From positions 198,584 to 262,583 of the forward strand of contig JAGFNQ010002606.1 in NCBI GenBank assembly GCA_024364735.1: DNA of 64,000 nt, given 5' to 3'. This document shows, in pieces, positions 10,884 through 21,556 of this stretch. The position numbers were made by a program, and so were the translations under genes. The stretch is from Boesenbergia rotunda. Its lineage: Eukaryota; Streptophyta; Magnoliopsida; Zingiberales; Zingiberaceae. The first letter of the stretch is position 1; each line of letters begins with the position of its first letter. The notes beneath the pieces were generated by a model that saw only the letters and a program-made list of their open reading frames with translations, was not told the origin of the DNA and made no database searches.

Positions 10884-11351
10884 TCAAAATGGTATGACAG
10901 AAATTTTTTTTGTCCAAACACTAATTAGTCGTGTATTAGCAGACGATATATATATTGGTTTGTGATGTCTTGCCACTCGAAATCAAGATATTGGGATTGG
11001 ACTTATAAATCGATTCATAACCTTTCGAGCACAACCAATATATATTAGAACCCCCTTTACTTGCAGGAGTACATCTTAGATCTGCCAATTATGTTATGGT
11101 CGGAGTTCTACTCATGGTGACCTGGTCGAATTGGGAGAAGTTGCAAGTATTATTGCAGGTCAATCAATTGGGGAACCAGGGACTCAACTAACATTAAGAC
11201 CTTTTCATACCGGTGGAGTATTCACAGGTGGTATTGCCGAGTATGTACGAGCACCTTCTAATGGAAAAAATAAAATTGAATGAGAATTTGGTTCATCCCA
11301 CATGTACCTGTCATGGGCATCCTGCTTTTCTATGTTCTATGGACTTGTATG
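10884..11351 (+). pseudogene. rpoC2: Nuclear plastid DNA insertion: rpoC2 fragment
   Basis: The plus strand reads as an internal part of plastid RNA polymerase subunit beta'': NGMTEIFFVQTLISRVLADD, then NQDIGIGLINRFITF, PIYIRTPFTCRSTS, ICQLCYGRSSTHGDLVELGE, IIAGQSIGEPGTQLTLRP and AEYVRAPSNGK. The frame has stops (TGG-to-TAG within CRSTSW, TGA after YIG, TGA after NKIE). After the last, plastid-like sequence continues to about 11351 (CATGGGCATCCTGCTTTTCT). It is a non-functional nuclear copy of about 470 bp. Neither end matches a neighbouring plastid gene, so only this piece was inserted or survived. Confidence 0.93.
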
Positions 11352-11684
11352 AGAATTTGGTGATCGTGGATGGATTTCTACGATCACCAAATATTGGTTG
11401 AAAATATTTATGAACTATGTTCTATGAACTATCACCAAATATGTTATATGAACTATGGACTTTTCTATGTTGGTCATCGTGGATGGATTTCCATGTACTT
11501 CTTGATTTATTTTGATGGTGATAAAAAAAATCCACTATCTTAACGACCCCATAGATATGGAGGGAAATTCATGCGAGTATACATGAGTGGAGTCATCACC
11601 TCCTGAGAATCGACCATTACGCTAAAAACTTCGCGGCACATCATCTGTGCTACGCCCTAAGGGTAAAATTATATATTTTTTTAT
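11352..11684. other. Short direct repeats and unassigned sequence next to plastid insertion
   Basis: GATCGTGGATGGATTTC occurs near 11363 and a near copy (CATCGTGGATGGATTTC) near 11474. GAACTATG and ATCACCAAATAT are also repeated in this stretch and partly echo the plastid insertion end. The remainder up to the tRNA has no recognised feature, apart from short T-runs on the minus strand that could terminate RNA polymerase III. Confidence 0.4.
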
Positions 11685-11708
11685 CGCTAGAAGGAGGGCT
11701 TGAACCTC

Positions 11709-11741
<33 letters not shown>

Positions 11742-11758
11742 AACTGAGCTATTCCAGC
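11685..11758 (-). tRNA. tRNA-Asn: tRNA-Asn (GUU), nuclear type
   Basis: The minus-strand 74-mer folds as a tRNA. The acceptor stem GCTGGAA pairs with TTCTAGC, the D arm is GCTC...GAGC, and the anticodon stem TGTGG/CCACA holds loop CTGTTAA (anticodon GTT). The T arm is GGAGG TTCAAGC CCTCC, with discriminator G. Internal promoter boxes are intact (box A TAGCTCAGTTGG, box B GGTTCAAGCCC). The sequence matches the plant cytosolic tRNA-Asn rather than plastid trnN, although a plastid fragment lies 330 bp away. CCA is not encoded. A TTTT run lies about 15-20 nt downstream. Confidence 0.96.
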
Positions 11759-13930
11759 TAATAATATAAAAACAAGACAGATATAGGAACTACTTAAGAA
11801 ACTAAAGAAATAAGAACAACAACTACTAATTCATCAACTAATAAAGATACATAAAGAATAAATAAACAAATGGGTGAATGTAAAGAGAAAGAATACACTA
11901 ATTTACACCAATACGCAATAGTTGATTTTTGAAAGGGTTCGACTAGATTAATGGGAAAGCATTTTCAACAACTTCCCAATATTCAAGTTATATCTTGGCT
12001 TTTTGCTAAGATAACACGTGAGGATGCAAAAAAAAAATCTTTTACAAGACAAGAGAGGAATACGTGGGAATAAAAAAAACTAAATTCAAAAAAGTATTCG
12101 CAAATGGCATAATAAGTAGAGAAAAACAAAGTGGGGTAAAGAACAAGTATTTTTTGCAGAGAAAAAGTATTCGCAAGATAACACGTGATTAAATCAAAAT
12201 CCCCAACAAATAACAAACAAATAAAATTCATTTAAAACATAATAAGTAGAGAATTTACCTCTAGAAACCATAATCGATTATAGCTTGGGGGTAGAGCGAA
12301 GGTTGCACAAGACAAGAGGGGAAAATCGATTGTGAGATATATGTTAACTTTAAAATAGGCGGGAATGTAAAATAAAAAGGGCGGGAGTGTGAAATATGTG
12401 AGAATTGATATTAGGAGACATAAATGGCTTTTATGGGAATAAATGGCATTAGTATGAATAAGAGAAGTAAATGGCGTGATGGAGATTTGATTTAGGAGAA
12501 ATAAAGGAATTGTTTTTAGGATAAATAAATGAGCATTTCTATTTTCTTAATTTTCTTTAAAAAATTAATACGACAATTTTTAACTTTATTATATATTAGA
12601 AAATATGGCAATGTTATCATTTTATTGTAATATGAGAAGATAGTTGGTGGATTTTTTTGTTATAAATCTTGAATATTATTAAGATATATTGTCAGTAATT
12701 TAATTACCTAATTTTCATGAACATCACTATTAATGAAATTAAAATTAAAATCATAATCTTCTTTCAAAATAAGAAATCAAAATTTAAAATTTTTTATTTA
12801 AGTTAGGTTTGAATCAGGGTTCAGGTTCAAGTTAGGTTTGAAACATGGTTCATATTCAAGTTCGGCTCAAAAGATTCGAAGATGTTCGTGAGCTATTCGA
12901 ACTATTGCACGAAAATAAATACTTAAAAGGTTCAAATCTATTTATTTAATATATTTATATTATATTAATAAAATATCAAGGTTTATGAGTTATCGAACGA
13001 TATAATTTGGGCTCAAGTTTGACTTAATGTTCGAGTTTAGCTTAAATTTGAATATAAATCAAATATTTTTTGAGTTGGCTCAAAAAGTTCATGAACCAGT
13101 TCGATTTGTTTACACTCCTAAATTAGATATAATTCAGATATATAACATATATGTCTATATTTAAAAAAAGTTGATTTTGTGGATATACTATTAAGTCATT
13201 GGCGACATAGGTGAATGATGAAGTTTAATTCTATTTTTTCGTTGAAACTAATTTTGTGGCTATAATAATACTAGTTATTATTATTATTATTAAGTTTTTA
13301 AAATTATTACAATGAAATACTAGTTGATTGATTTATTTCATGATTATCTCCCTATTCAAATATGTAACATATATGGAAAAAAATACATTTTAGTTATTTT
13401 AGTTATCTAACTTTATCTGTTTTCTCTTTGGGTCATGTAACTAAGTCAAGCTTAGGTATTCGTCTATTGATTTTTACCTTTTAGCTATTCATTTAAAATA
13501 TTTGAAACAAATTTATAAATTGATATAATTTTGTATTAAATTTAGTGGTTATTTAATATTTATTTTTGTTTCAAAAATTTTATTTATAAATTTCATTTCT
13601 AATTTATTTTAAATTACGTTTCAAATTTTTTGTATATTATTTTTTTAAAGCGAAATGGATTTATAATTCCATAATAAATTCATTTATAATTTACTAAAAT
13701 TTAAAATAGATTTTACTTCCGTTTTAAAAATCTATTTTAAAAAATCTTGTTTTCTTGTAATAGAAAGAAAATAACTAATCTCCTATGTTGAGAGATTACC
13801 TACAAATGGCAAAATTAATTCCTAGTAATAGTGGACAAGGTAGTCAGCCGATTGAAGAGATGGAATATGGGAGTTGTAAATGACAGTATTCAACCCTAAA
13901 TCTTCTGTTCCTATTTCTAAAAAATAATAA
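11759..13930. other. AT-rich intergenic sequence with decayed repeat remnants
   Basis: No gene is recognised. About 12760-13125 contains repeated phrases such as TTCGGCTCAAAAGATTCG, GAGTTGGCTCAAAAAGTTC and CAGTTCGATTTGTTTACACTC. These resemble a widespread plant repeat in which GAGCTCGAG-like words end in GTTTACACCCCT; similar wording in opposite orientation occurs near 23395-23655. The rest is low-complexity AT sequence. Confidence 0.4.
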
Positions 13931-14259
13931 CGTATAACTTATAAGAGCGGTTAGAATCGCTTCTATAAGTAATCATTAAAGACGGTCGAAGCAGCCACTT
14001 TTAAATAAGTATTTTTTATATTATTAAAAACAAGTGACGTTTTAGGAGTAGTTCCACCTGCTTCGATAAAATAACATGCAGAAGCAATTAATGTAACCAC
14101 TTTTAAATATGATAATTAGAAGCAGTTATATGTAAATACTGCTAAATGATCTCTATTAAAGCGGTGTTTCGGTAACCGATTTGATATCTTCAAGTTTTTG
14201 ATGCGGTAATAAAACCACTCCTAAAATATCGATTCTAAAACACCTTTTTTTTTGTAGTG
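13931..14259. mobile_element. Right end of a third CACTA element (left end missing)
   Basis: The stretch ends in TTTTTTTTTGTAGTG at 14259, the complement of a CACTAC terminus. It is filled with subterminal-type repeats (AGCGGTTAGAATCGCTTCTA, CGAAGCAGCCACTTTTA, CTGCTTCGATAAAA, AGAAGCAGTTA). It abuts the MULE coding sequence directly, which runs into the CACTA end after the zinc-knuckle codons. No matching CACTAC start was found within the 4 kb to the left, so the element is truncated. Confidence 0.7.
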
Positions 14260-16019
14260 TTTATAGCTTCTTTGCAGCTGCACCTGTTGTGGCCTTTCTT
14301 ATGACAACGACTACACTTTGACACACGTGTTTCAACTTGTGATAGTATTCTCTTAGTCCTCTTACGACCTGACTGACTGTGAACATCTGGAGCATTGATT
14401 ACATTTCCTTCATCAAGATTTGACTCATTAATGTCAAAAGTTTAGATTGGATTAATAATTCTTTTGTATGCTTGGCGATACATTCCAATCTTGAAATACT
14501 GATCACAAAATTTATACAACGACAACGACTTCGACTCAATAGCAGCACAAGAATGCTTGCATGGAAGTTTATTGATCTGCTAAGCTCTGAACGAACAACT
14601 CTTATCAATTAAATCAACAGCAAACGATTTTTCCCCATCAACTACCTCAAACCTTTAATTACATGACCGATGCACTCTCAAATTTCGGGATTCAAGATAA
14701 ACACTAGCAATAACCTTCTCCTTTTTGGGACTTAATTCCTTAACCATCGCCATTGTTGATTCACGTCGCCGATACATTATGTTCATGATTTGTATGCGTA
14801 TGTGATCCACCATAGCCACAATAGGGAGATAACGAGCTGGTTTAACCCAATTATTCCAACACTCAACCATGTTATTATTCATAACACCCGATCTATCACC
14901 AAGAAATAAAACATTTGCCCAACTTTGTGGCTGGGAATCTACAATAAATCCTATGACAAGTGGGATGGAGTCTATGATATTTTTTATATGTTGTTCATGC
15001 TCCTGCAAAGATGGAGTATATACAACTTTCTTGAATACCGAAGACCAGTGTTTTTTGTTATGTTTTGGATAACTTCGCAATACCTATAATGACACAAAAA
15101 TCTTTTTTTATTCAAAACATGTATTAAAATAAAATTCAAATTCAAATTCAAAATAAAAGTAGGGTTTTAATTACCTGCTTCACAAAATTATCCACTAAAT
15201 GTCTCAAACAATACGCATGGTGACTACCCACAAATAGTTGTTCAACTGCCTTCATAATCCCAGAGTGTCTATCGGAGAAAAATGTGAACTTATTGAATGG
15301 AATACTTTGATATGAAAGTAGGACACTTCTCAAAATATAACAAAATCATTCCCAATTATCATCATTCTCTGCATCCACTACCGAATAAGCAATTGTGAAA
15401 AGATCATCGTTGGCATCCTTCGACATAGCAACTAGGATACTACCTTTATACTTATTCTTTATATGAGTCCCATCTAAAAAAATCAACGACCTACAACCAG
15501 TAACAAAACCAACTGCACATGCATGAAAACAAATGAATAGTCGTTTAAATTTATTAGTTACGGGATCAACCTCACACTCAGTAATACTGCCAGGATTTGT
15601 TTCTCGAATAGCATGACAATACCATCTTAACCTATCGTAGCATCTCATCTCTGTACCATGAATATCATGCATCGCTAATTCCTTGCCTTTTCATACTTTG
15701 CGATAGTCTAACTCTCACTAGTAGAATTTTGATAATAGACTTCGCCAATAATTACTTCGGCGATGATTAATGACGAAGTAATATATATTAATAAACTTCG
15801 ATAATAAAATTGACGTAGTAAATATAGTTTTAGACTTCATAGATTATAAAAATGGACTTTACTTCTAATTTTTTAATAACAATTACTTCATAATTTTTAT
15901 TTAATGAAGTAATAAGGTTTACAATAAAATTTATAATTTTAAATGATGAAGTAATAAAATTGAACCGGTAAAATAAAATAAAATCTGAACCGATTTATAT
16001 ATATATATACATTACGAGA

Positions 16020-16520
16020 GGAAAACATCTCTGTTAAAACCTCACAGCTCCCGTGCCCTAGCCCTAAACCCATCGCCCTCCCCTTCATCGCCAATGCCAC
16101 CGATCTCCCCCAGTCGGTCGCCGCCCCTCATTGTCGGTGCCAAGCCCAAGCCAACGTCGCCCCCTCTCCCGATCTCTCTCTCTCCCTTGCTCTCCTTTTC
16201 GTCGGAGACGAACAGCGGCTCTCGCGCACGGCGATATCGGCGATTTGGCGAAGGGAGCCGCCGGGTGCATCTTCCTTGTGCAACGATCGCTGCCTCTTCA
16301 TCGGGTAGAGCTGTTGAGCCCTAGCCAACCATCTATTCTCGTGTTGGTTCTGATCCAGAGTTTGTGTCCTTGCGGAAACCCCTTCTCTTGGCGGAAGTTG
16401 GAGATAGAATAAGGTGAAGTTCATCGGAGAAGATGATCTCCACCTGGGTTCTCTGTTGTCGACTGGTTTCACTTGGATCAAACAGGGAAGGAAGAAAAAG
16501 GGCTTGCGTGCATGTTGCAG
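16020..16520 (+). other. GC-rich leader/promoter-like region of the 3.5 kb CACTA element
   Basis: A compositionally distinct, C-rich segment (CCCTAGCCCTAAACCC, CTCTCTCTCTCCCTTGCTC) sits about 300 bp inside the left end. It looks like a plant promoter and 5' UTR. Open frames here encode low-complexity Ser/Pro/Arg-rich peptides without recognised domains. It could be the element's own gene start, or a captured host leader. Confidence 0.4.
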
Positions 16521-17982
16521 GTAAAAATCTGATTCTTGGTGTTGGAATTCTGATGATGAGGATTATTCGGTGATGCTCTGTTTTGATCAGTGTAGTTGGA
16601 ATTTTGGGTTTTTTCCCCCATGATGCAGTGAACTCTTGGTGATGCTTTGTACTGCCATGGCTCTCCGGAGTGGTTTGGTATTGATTCTCTTGTGATGGGA
16701 TAGCTTGATGTTAATCAAAAATTGAGAATTGGATTTGGCGAGTGATGATGTCAAAGACATTACCAATCTTTATTTATGCATTTCCTAATATGCATGCGCC
16801 CACACACACAATTAATAATTCCTGTCAATGCTTGTTTATCTTATTCAAGTTTTGAAATTGCATAATCTCCTTTTATAATAATTCCCTATCTCTTACTTTT
16901 TCTGTGCACATCAAACACCTAGAACATAGCCGCAACTTTCTTGTAATAATGGGGTCTAAACTTGGATTGCCTTCTTTCTCTCCATCAAAACCTTGGCATC
17001 CTGCAACCAAATGTACCTATTTTTGTAATTGATGATCAGGTTATGCCCCCAACATTTTGGATGCTGCCGTCTTATTTAAAACCATTCTGCGAAGGCATCC
17101 TATATATATTTTTTATAGAATGCATAACTAGGCGGTTCATCCCAAAAATGTTGTTCTTTGAGTTAAAGCTATATCCTCAAATTCAATTCCTAATCTCATT
17201 TTCAGTTCTTACTTTTTGGATGGAGTGACTAAAAAAAAACAGAGCTTTCATAAGGTAAACTCTTGTTTTCTTATGCTGTTGCATTGTTCCTTGGTATTGA
17301 TAATGAATGATTAATGCTTCTGTATGCCAAGACTGCCCTTAGTTTGTTGGTAGATTATGTTAAGCATTATGCTATACCTTGACGTGTAAGCATAGTAGTT
17401 AACATAGCCTACTGCCTTGGGCTTCAATGATTGACCTATTGTTTCTGTTTTAAGTAATCTTAATTTCAATTATTTACTACTGAAAGTCAACTATGTCTGT
17501 TCTACATTTTTTTCTCATTTGTTTAGTTGAACTAAACTGCCTTTGATACAAATCAGGTTCCTCAGTATCTGTTGGAATATATTAACTTAGTATATCTAGT
17601 ATATGCACATATAGTATAGTAGTATACCTAGTATATGTGCATATATTAATTTAAATCCTAGTATATTATATATTTAATGCTAATTTCTACTAGTTCCTTT
17701 ATGCTACCATTTATGTTTTGTGAATAGGGATGAGTAAGTTTAATTTGGAAGAAATGCAACCAAACTAACTACATAATCAAATGAAAACTCAGCTGATGAA
17801 TGATTATTGGCGACATAGAATAGATTTGATGATATAGACAATAAAGTTATTTTTGTAATGATAGTTATGTTATTTTTCAAAATACGAAATCACTTTGAGG
17901 ATAGTTATTTTTCATATCTTGAATGGATGGTTCTTATAACTTGGATTATGACCATTACATTACCTTTTCTATTTCATTGTAG
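16521..17982. other. CACTA interior, AT-rich, no recognised feature
   Basis: This is probably intron-like or deletion-derived sequence between the GC-rich leader and the protease-type exons. Around 17590-17670 short repeats of TAGTATATCTAGTATATGCACATAT occur in broken form. No domain was seen. Confidence 0.4.
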
Positions 17983-18264
17983 GGTAATCTAAAACAAAGT
18001 GGTTCTATTGAATGTGGATATTGTATGATGAGGTACATAAAAGAGATAGTTGAATGTAAAAATCCACAGTTGGAGAAGATGGTAATATTTTTTTTATTAT
18101 ATGCTTTGGTTTATGATTGAGATAAACTATTACAGTTGGATGAATCTAATGTATTTTGTATTTTTGCATAAAAATTTGCAGGAATAATCAAGAATCAATA
18201 TTACCAACAATCCGAATATAATGATGTCAGAAGTGAATGGAGTGAATTCATCTACTCATATTAG
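17983..18264 (+). pseudogene. C48 (Ulp1-like) protease C-terminal exons of the CACTA element
   Basis: Exon 17983-18081 follows a TTGTAG acceptor. It encodes GNLKQSGSIECGYCMMRYIK then EIVECKNPQLEKM, ending before GTAATA; the ECGY...MRYIKEIV block matches the catalytic-cysteine region of plant transposon Ulp1/C48 domains. Exon 18182-18264 follows TTTGCAG and ends VRSEWSEFIYSY-stop, a typical C-terminus for this family. The upstream catalytic His and Asp exons are not present within the element, so only the end of the domain remains. The larger CACTA element in this window keeps the same portion. Confidence 0.72.
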
Positions 18265-20165
18265 GTGTCTAAATTGGTGGTGTACTTAGGATACATATTT
18301 TGTTCTTTCATTATAGATTTTGGATATACTTGTGGATATATATTTTGGTTATATATACTTGTGGATTTGTGGATATATACTTGTGCATTGATGGATTTGT
18401 TGATATATATTCATTATTTTGAATGGATAATTGTTTAATCTAATTAATACATTTAAGTTATATATATATATATATATATATTGGAATATTATTGTATAAT
18501 AAAATATTGTTTAATTTTAATGAAGTAAATTTTTTTTACTTCACTCTTTTATTGAATTAGTGCGGTGGTAATCGACAATTACTTCATTAAATTAAAATTA
18601 TATTGTAATAAAATATGATTATTACTTCAATAATAAAATTTGATGGTGAAGTAATCAAAAATAAAATACTTCATCCATTTAAATTGTGATGAAGTTAAAA
18701 AAAATTTACTTCATCACAATTTAATAATTGTGAAATCGTTTCAAATCTATTACTTCTATATCATACAAAACAATGAAGTCTTTTAAATTGATTACTGTGT
18801 CAATAAATGTATACTATGAAGTAACATAATACTACATACTTCGATAAATATAAATACTGGCGAAGTTATAAAATATATTTGCTTTGACAATTAATATAAA
18901 CTATGAAGTTACATATCATCTATTATTTCGTCGCATTACAAAACTACTAAAGCAACAGATATTGTTTTACTTTGACAATCAATTTAAACTGTAAAGTTAT
19001 ATATCATCAATTACTTCAGCACTTTACAAAACCAATGAAGTAAAAGACAAGTTTTTACTTCAGAATCAGTCCAATCTGAACTGGTTTGCCTTTTTGAACC
19101 GGTAAAAGACTTCGCTATTTTCATGGATATGACTTCGGTGATATGACGAAGTAAAATAATCCTTTTTTACTTCACGTGCATCTACTTCGGTAATTATCTA
19201 TCTATGACTTCGTTGAATATACGAAGTAAATTAAGGAAATTCTACTAGTGTCTACCTCATAATCTCTTTGCAAGTCTTTTTGAATTATACAAGGGCGATA
19301 AAAGGGCTCTTCTCTCAATTTATCTTTCACCGCATTAGCGATCCAAGTTGCATCAGCTTTAGGATGTCCTCTAGTACGTAGATTATTCTCACCACATGTA
19401 TGCTGCAGGTTACATTTTCGGATCCCAAATATAGTATCTGCTTTATATTTTGAAGCATAAATTCTCTATCCACAACTCTTTTCGCTACAAATAGCAATAA
19501 CCTTCTCGCTGTCATTTTTTCTATAAAAAAATGAGCGTCTTGTAGCAACAGTATAGTTTTTAACACATCTTCTAAAATCAGCAGCATCCGTGAATGTTTG
19601 CCCTTCACCATAAATGCAATTAATCCAAGCATCTATAGTATTCGACAATAAGGTCTGTTCAATCTCCTCATCACTCATAGATTGTGTCTGTTCTTCCTCA
19701 ACCCTTACCAGCTTGATACAAAATTATTAAGATGAACCAGACACAAATAAGTATAAAATAAGTATATATATACCATACATACATAATGAAAGATATTAAA
19801 TTTAAATAAGATTAGTAGTGTCAAATAAACCATATTATATGCACTTGTGCTAGAAGTAACATAACATATTATCAAAATAAAAATATGAACAGGGATATAA
19901 TATATTTTACCTCTCAAAATTTAGGTTGCCAATGTATGCATTTCTACTCTCTACCCTCAAATTAATCATACTGAGCTTCACACACATATGAAGATGTATC
20001 ATATTCAGGACATCATCATCGTCATTCAAAGTCACGTACATCTTATGATGTGGCGCTATGTATTGCAGAATCATAGATTCAGGAGTAATCTCCACACATT
20101 TTTTGCCAAGACTCACAAATATATCCAGTAAATTACAACCACTGAAAATTGAAATCACAAACAAC

Positions 20166-20485
20166 TAATTCTTGCATTTACAACTACCCAAAAATACAAG
20201 GTTGCAAGGCCAGTTCTAGATTCCATTTTCGACCTAATCCACAAAAATATAACATTTTATTCAAATATAACTGAAGATCAATATTCATATAAAAATGTAA
20301 CATAAATTTTTTTCTCCGTCAACCAAATATTGGTCATCAAATCGACAATCAACCAAAAACACACACAAAATCCCACAATTAAAACAACTAAACGGAAATC
20401 TCATGGAATACACACAATCAAAAAAACTAAATGTAAATCTCATGACATCATTCAATTGAAAAAATTCAAATTCAGACTCACTGAT
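20166..20485. other. Upstream part of the MULE remnant, unassigned
   Basis: A-rich sequence with no recognised feature. It probably holds the decayed promoter side of the MULE. Confidence 0.35.
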
Positions 20486-20790
20486 AAAGGTGTGATCACC
20501 TCTTTGAGTTAGGGCAAGAAGGCGTGGCGTTGCCAGTTGGGACTTCGGCCGGAAAAATGAGTTGCAAAGGTGTGATCGCCTCTTTGAGTTAGGGCAAGAA
20601 GGCGGTGTCGTTGCCAGTTGAGGCTTCGACCGGAAAAATGAGTTGCAAAGGTGTGATCGCCTCTTCGATTTTGGCCTTCAATGCATCAACGTCGGCTTTG
20701 TTCGTCGATGATTTGAATTTAGAGAAGGAAGTCGATGTTGAATTAGGGCAGGAAGGCGTTGCAGTTGGTACTTCGGGCCGAAAGAATTGA
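20486..20790 (+). repeat. Tandem duplication, 80-81 bp unit, with a third interrupted copy
   Basis: Copies start with AAAGGTGTGATC at 20486, 20566 and 20647. The unit runs through GAGTTAGGGCAAGAAGGCG, GTTGCCAGTTG, CTTCG and CCGGAAAAATGAGTTGC. The third copy is split: after GATCGCCTCTTCGATT about 60 bp of new sequence intervenes before TTAGGGCAGGAAGGCGTTGC. The copies stay partly open in one plus frame, but no family is recognised. Confidence 0.8.
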
Positions 20791-21556
20791 GCTACATATG
20801 GATTTTAATTAAAATCATGGGCAATTAAGTAAAATCACATTTTGAAGGGAGTTGCAATGACCGATCAGATTTTGGCAGAGAGTTGAAACACATTTTCTCT
20901 GACCTGGAGACTGAGGACAGAGTTTGACATGTCATCAGGGATTTTAAGGTAATTTCCCATTGTCCTTATGCTTTTTTTTAAAATATCCTTTTGATAATTT
21001 CCATAATTTAAGATGCCAAGTCTGATCCATAATTGTGCCGACACTGGTAAGCTGGTAGGTCTCAGTCATCTCATCATGCACAACAACTTCACCTTGTTTA
21101 AACAAAACGAGACGTTGCTGAGGACTCAAGTAACACACAATCTCATTTAATTAATTAATTAATTAACCAACCGTACTTTATTTATCTTAACAAACAACAG
21201 ATTATTTCCGACAGAAATGCCAAAACTTGATGAAAGATTCATGTAATTAACTCGACCAATTAAAGAGAAAACAAAACGCTATGATCGATCTAGCTTCGAA
21301 TAGAGTATTAATTAATCAGAATGCCAAGATTCGAAGCAACTGCTGTGGATTCGATCGTACGTGCTGATGCTGCACGAATCATGAATGTCGTAAAACTGAA
21401 GACATAGAACTATCAGTACTTTTCAGTTTTCTAGCTCTGTCAACTTATCGAAATTTGCTTGCTTCCGCCGCAACAACTAATCGATCGACGATCGCCTGAT
21501 TGCCTCTTCGATTCCTTTAAATGGCCGGCCCAGTTCCTCGAAGCAGAAGACAGGAA
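20791..21556. other. Intergenic region and presumed promoter of the PLIM2-like gene
   Basis: No gene or repeat is recognised. It contains (TTAA)n-rich tracts around 21148-21165 and several GATCGAT words. A clear TATA box could not be chosen by eye. Confidence 0.4.

Larger units (their letters stand above)
15716..19250. mobile_element. CACTA (En/Spm) element, 3.5 kb, inserted in the MULE transposase
   Basis: Termini are CACTAGTAGAATTT and its exact complement AAATTCTACTAGTG, a 14-bp perfect inverted repeat. Flanking TCT at 15713-15715 and 19251-19253 is the 3-bp target duplication expected for CACTA elements. Subterminal repeats around ACTTCG...GAAGTAA and TTACTTCAT occur in both ends (15730-16000, 18530-19240). 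Inside, on the plus strand, are a GC-rich leader-like region and a C48-protease-type 3' exon pair. There is no DDE transposase, so it is non-autonomous. Removing it and one TCT restores continuity of the MULE reading frame across the site. Confidence 0.95.
14263..20165 (-). pseudogene. MULE (MuDR-like) transposase, split by a CACTA insertion
   Basis: Minus-strand coding runs from about 20165 to 19251 and continues from 15715 to 14263. In order it shows an N-terminal region with VTLNDDDDVLNMIHLHM, then the MuDR DNA-binding part GQTFTDAADFRRCVKNYTVA. The transposase core follows with LIFLDGTHIKNKYKGSILVA (first catalytic Asp) and FFSDRHSGIMKAVEQL (second Asp region), then HHAYCLRHLVDNF. It ends with a SWIM-type zinc finger INKLPCKHSCAAI and a zinc knuckle KCSRCHKKGHNRCSC. 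An intron follows NFVKQ (GTAATT). The frame has at least three stops at positions where the family has Trp, plus one or two others. CACTA element 15716-19250 interrupts it. No terminal inverted repeat was identified. Not functional. Confidence 0.88.

Noticed and set aside
11213..11401. Open frame starting within the plastid-derived block
   Set aside because: It is a different reading frame of the rpoC2 fragment and has no independent support.
16085..16481. Four open frames on both strands in the 3.5 kb CACTA element
   Set aside because: They overlap each other in a C-rich leader-like segment. No splice-consistent continuation or domain was found, so I annotate the segment only as a leader-like region.
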